Origin: Streptosporangiaceae bacterium
Lineage (GTDB): Bacteria; Actinomycetota; Actinomycetes; Streptosporangiales; Streptosporangiaceae
DNA length: 22,751 nucleotides
Direction of reading: 5' to 3'
Assembly: GCA_030045295.1 (NCBI GenBank)
Contig: JASIGD010000005.1
Location: 1-22,751, forward strand
Below are positions 22,147 to 22,751 of the stretch, one piece after another. The position numbers and the translations under genes were made by a program. Positions within the stretch are counted from its first letter, which is position 1. Each line of letters opens with the position of its first letter. The notes under the pieces were generated by a model. The model ran no database searches. It was not told the DNA's origin and was given only the letters and a program-made list of their open reading frames with translations.

Positions 22147-22751
22147 GTGGCGGCTATGGATCCCGTGCCGGCGGTTCCTTCCCCGCCGCCGGCGGGCGCG
22201 CTGTATGACAGCCGCCGCGGCATCTACTACGTCAAGCCGGCGCTGCGCGGCTGGATGCACCTGGTGTGGTTCGAGGCGTCGCTGGTACTGGGCACGCTGC
22301 TGGTGGCCCGCGCGCACGGCGCGGTGCGGATCACGGCTCTGGCCATCTATGCGGCCAGCGTGAGCGCCATGTTCGGGATCAGCGCGCTGTACCACCGCGG
22401 CACCTGGAGCGCTGGCTGGAACCGGCGACTGCAGCGGCTGGACCACGCGATGATCTTCCTGCTCATCGCCGGCACCGCCACCCCGGCATTCCTGCTGGCG
22501 ACATCCGGCACCTTCCGGGTGGCCTGCCTGATCATGATGTGGGCGCTGACCGCGGCCGCGGCCGCGGTCCGGCTGTCCTGGATGAGCGCACCAGAGCGCC
22601 TGGCCGGTGCGACGTTCGTCGGGCTAGGCTGGGTCGCCGTTCTCGGGCTGCCGGACCTGTGGACCCGTGCCGGGGCGGCGGCGGGCGTGCTGATGCTGGC
22701 GGGCGGGCTGCTGTACACGGCCGGAGCGCTGTCCTACCACCGGCGCCGGCC
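22147..22751 (+). CDS. Hemolysin III / PAQR-family membrane protein, partial
   Basis: The frame is open from GTG 22147 to the right edge (201 codons), missing perhaps the last few residues. It shows the PAQR/HlyIII features: several membrane helices and three polar sites. These are SALYHRGTW (Ser and His of the metal site), RLDHAMIFLLIAGTATP, and near the end GGLLYTAGALSYHRRR with the last conserved His. These residues bind zinc in characterised PAQR proteins. Bacterial members are linked to membrane lipid homeostasis; the hemolysin name reflects an early assignment. GGAGG six bases before GTG 22147 fixes the start; ATG 22156 is the alternative. It is the last gene in the window and seems independent of the PLP enzyme 152 bp upstream. 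Confidence 0.88.
   Translation, partial: MAAMDPVPAVPSPPPAGALYDSRRGIYYVKPALRGWMHLVWFEASLVLGTLLVARAHGAVRITALAIYAASVSAMFGISALYHRGTWSAGWNRRLQRLDHAMIFLLIAGTATPAFLLATSGTFRVACLIMMWALTAAAAAVRLSWMSAPERLAGATFVGLGWVAVLGLPDLWTRAGAAAGVLMLAGGLLYTAGALSYHRRR

Overview
The window is a high-GC stretch, mostly GC-ending in its codons, with GTG/TTG starts, strong GGAGG-type ribosome binding sites and many actinobacterial protein families (nSTAND1 NTPase, DUF1707, TipAL/BmrR-like MerR, HIHH-type membrane protein, GH25 muramidase). It most likely comes from a filamentous actinomycete chromosome. Species cannot be named from the sequence alone. No rRNA, CRISPR array, transposase or integrase was seen.

Region 1 (1-2060, minus strand) is an accessory, probably immune or cell-death module. 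A small protein starting MDPITLIV (1231-1626) carries a C-terminal GVQIGDRNTQHNVF motif. It is followed 47 bp downstream by a STAND NTPase (1183 to beyond the left edge) whose N-terminus carries the matching GVQVGQDNTQIIYVY motif. Shared motifs of this kind are the hallmark of bacterial amyloid-signalling (BASS, RHIM-like) effector/NLR pairs. A tRNA-Gly-like 3' fragment (2028-2058) sits upstream of the pair.

Region 2 (2190-10600) holds single genes of mixed function: a universal stress protein, two SAM methyltransferases, a Tat-exported serine beta-lactamase-like hydrolase, a glyoxalase-like protein, a one-TM protein and a six-TM protein, separated by long gene-poor gaps.

Region 3 (10604-15057) has a MerR regulator followed by the stub of an ABC-transporter ATPase cut off just before its Walker A, a secreted GH25 muramidase behind a long leader, a DUF1707 protein, and a protein resembling a degenerate kinase/phosphotransferase fold.

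Region 4 (15454-20105, plus strand) is a tight five-gene operon: thioester-reductase-like SDR, class III aminotransferase, SRPBCC protein, acyl-CoA-dehydrogenase-fold protein without the usual catalytic Glu, and flavin reductase. Together they suggest acyl thioester -> aldehyde -> primary amine -> N-oxygenated amine, by analogy with the isobutylamine N-hydroxylase/flavin reductase pair of valanimycin biosynthesis. The flavin reductase frame runs into the stub of a P-loop kinase.

Region 5 (20198-22751) has a PNPOx-like ORF that reads without a stop into a cystathionine gamma-synthase/lyase family PLP enzyme (more likely two genes), and a hemolysin III/PAQR membrane protein cut by the right edge.
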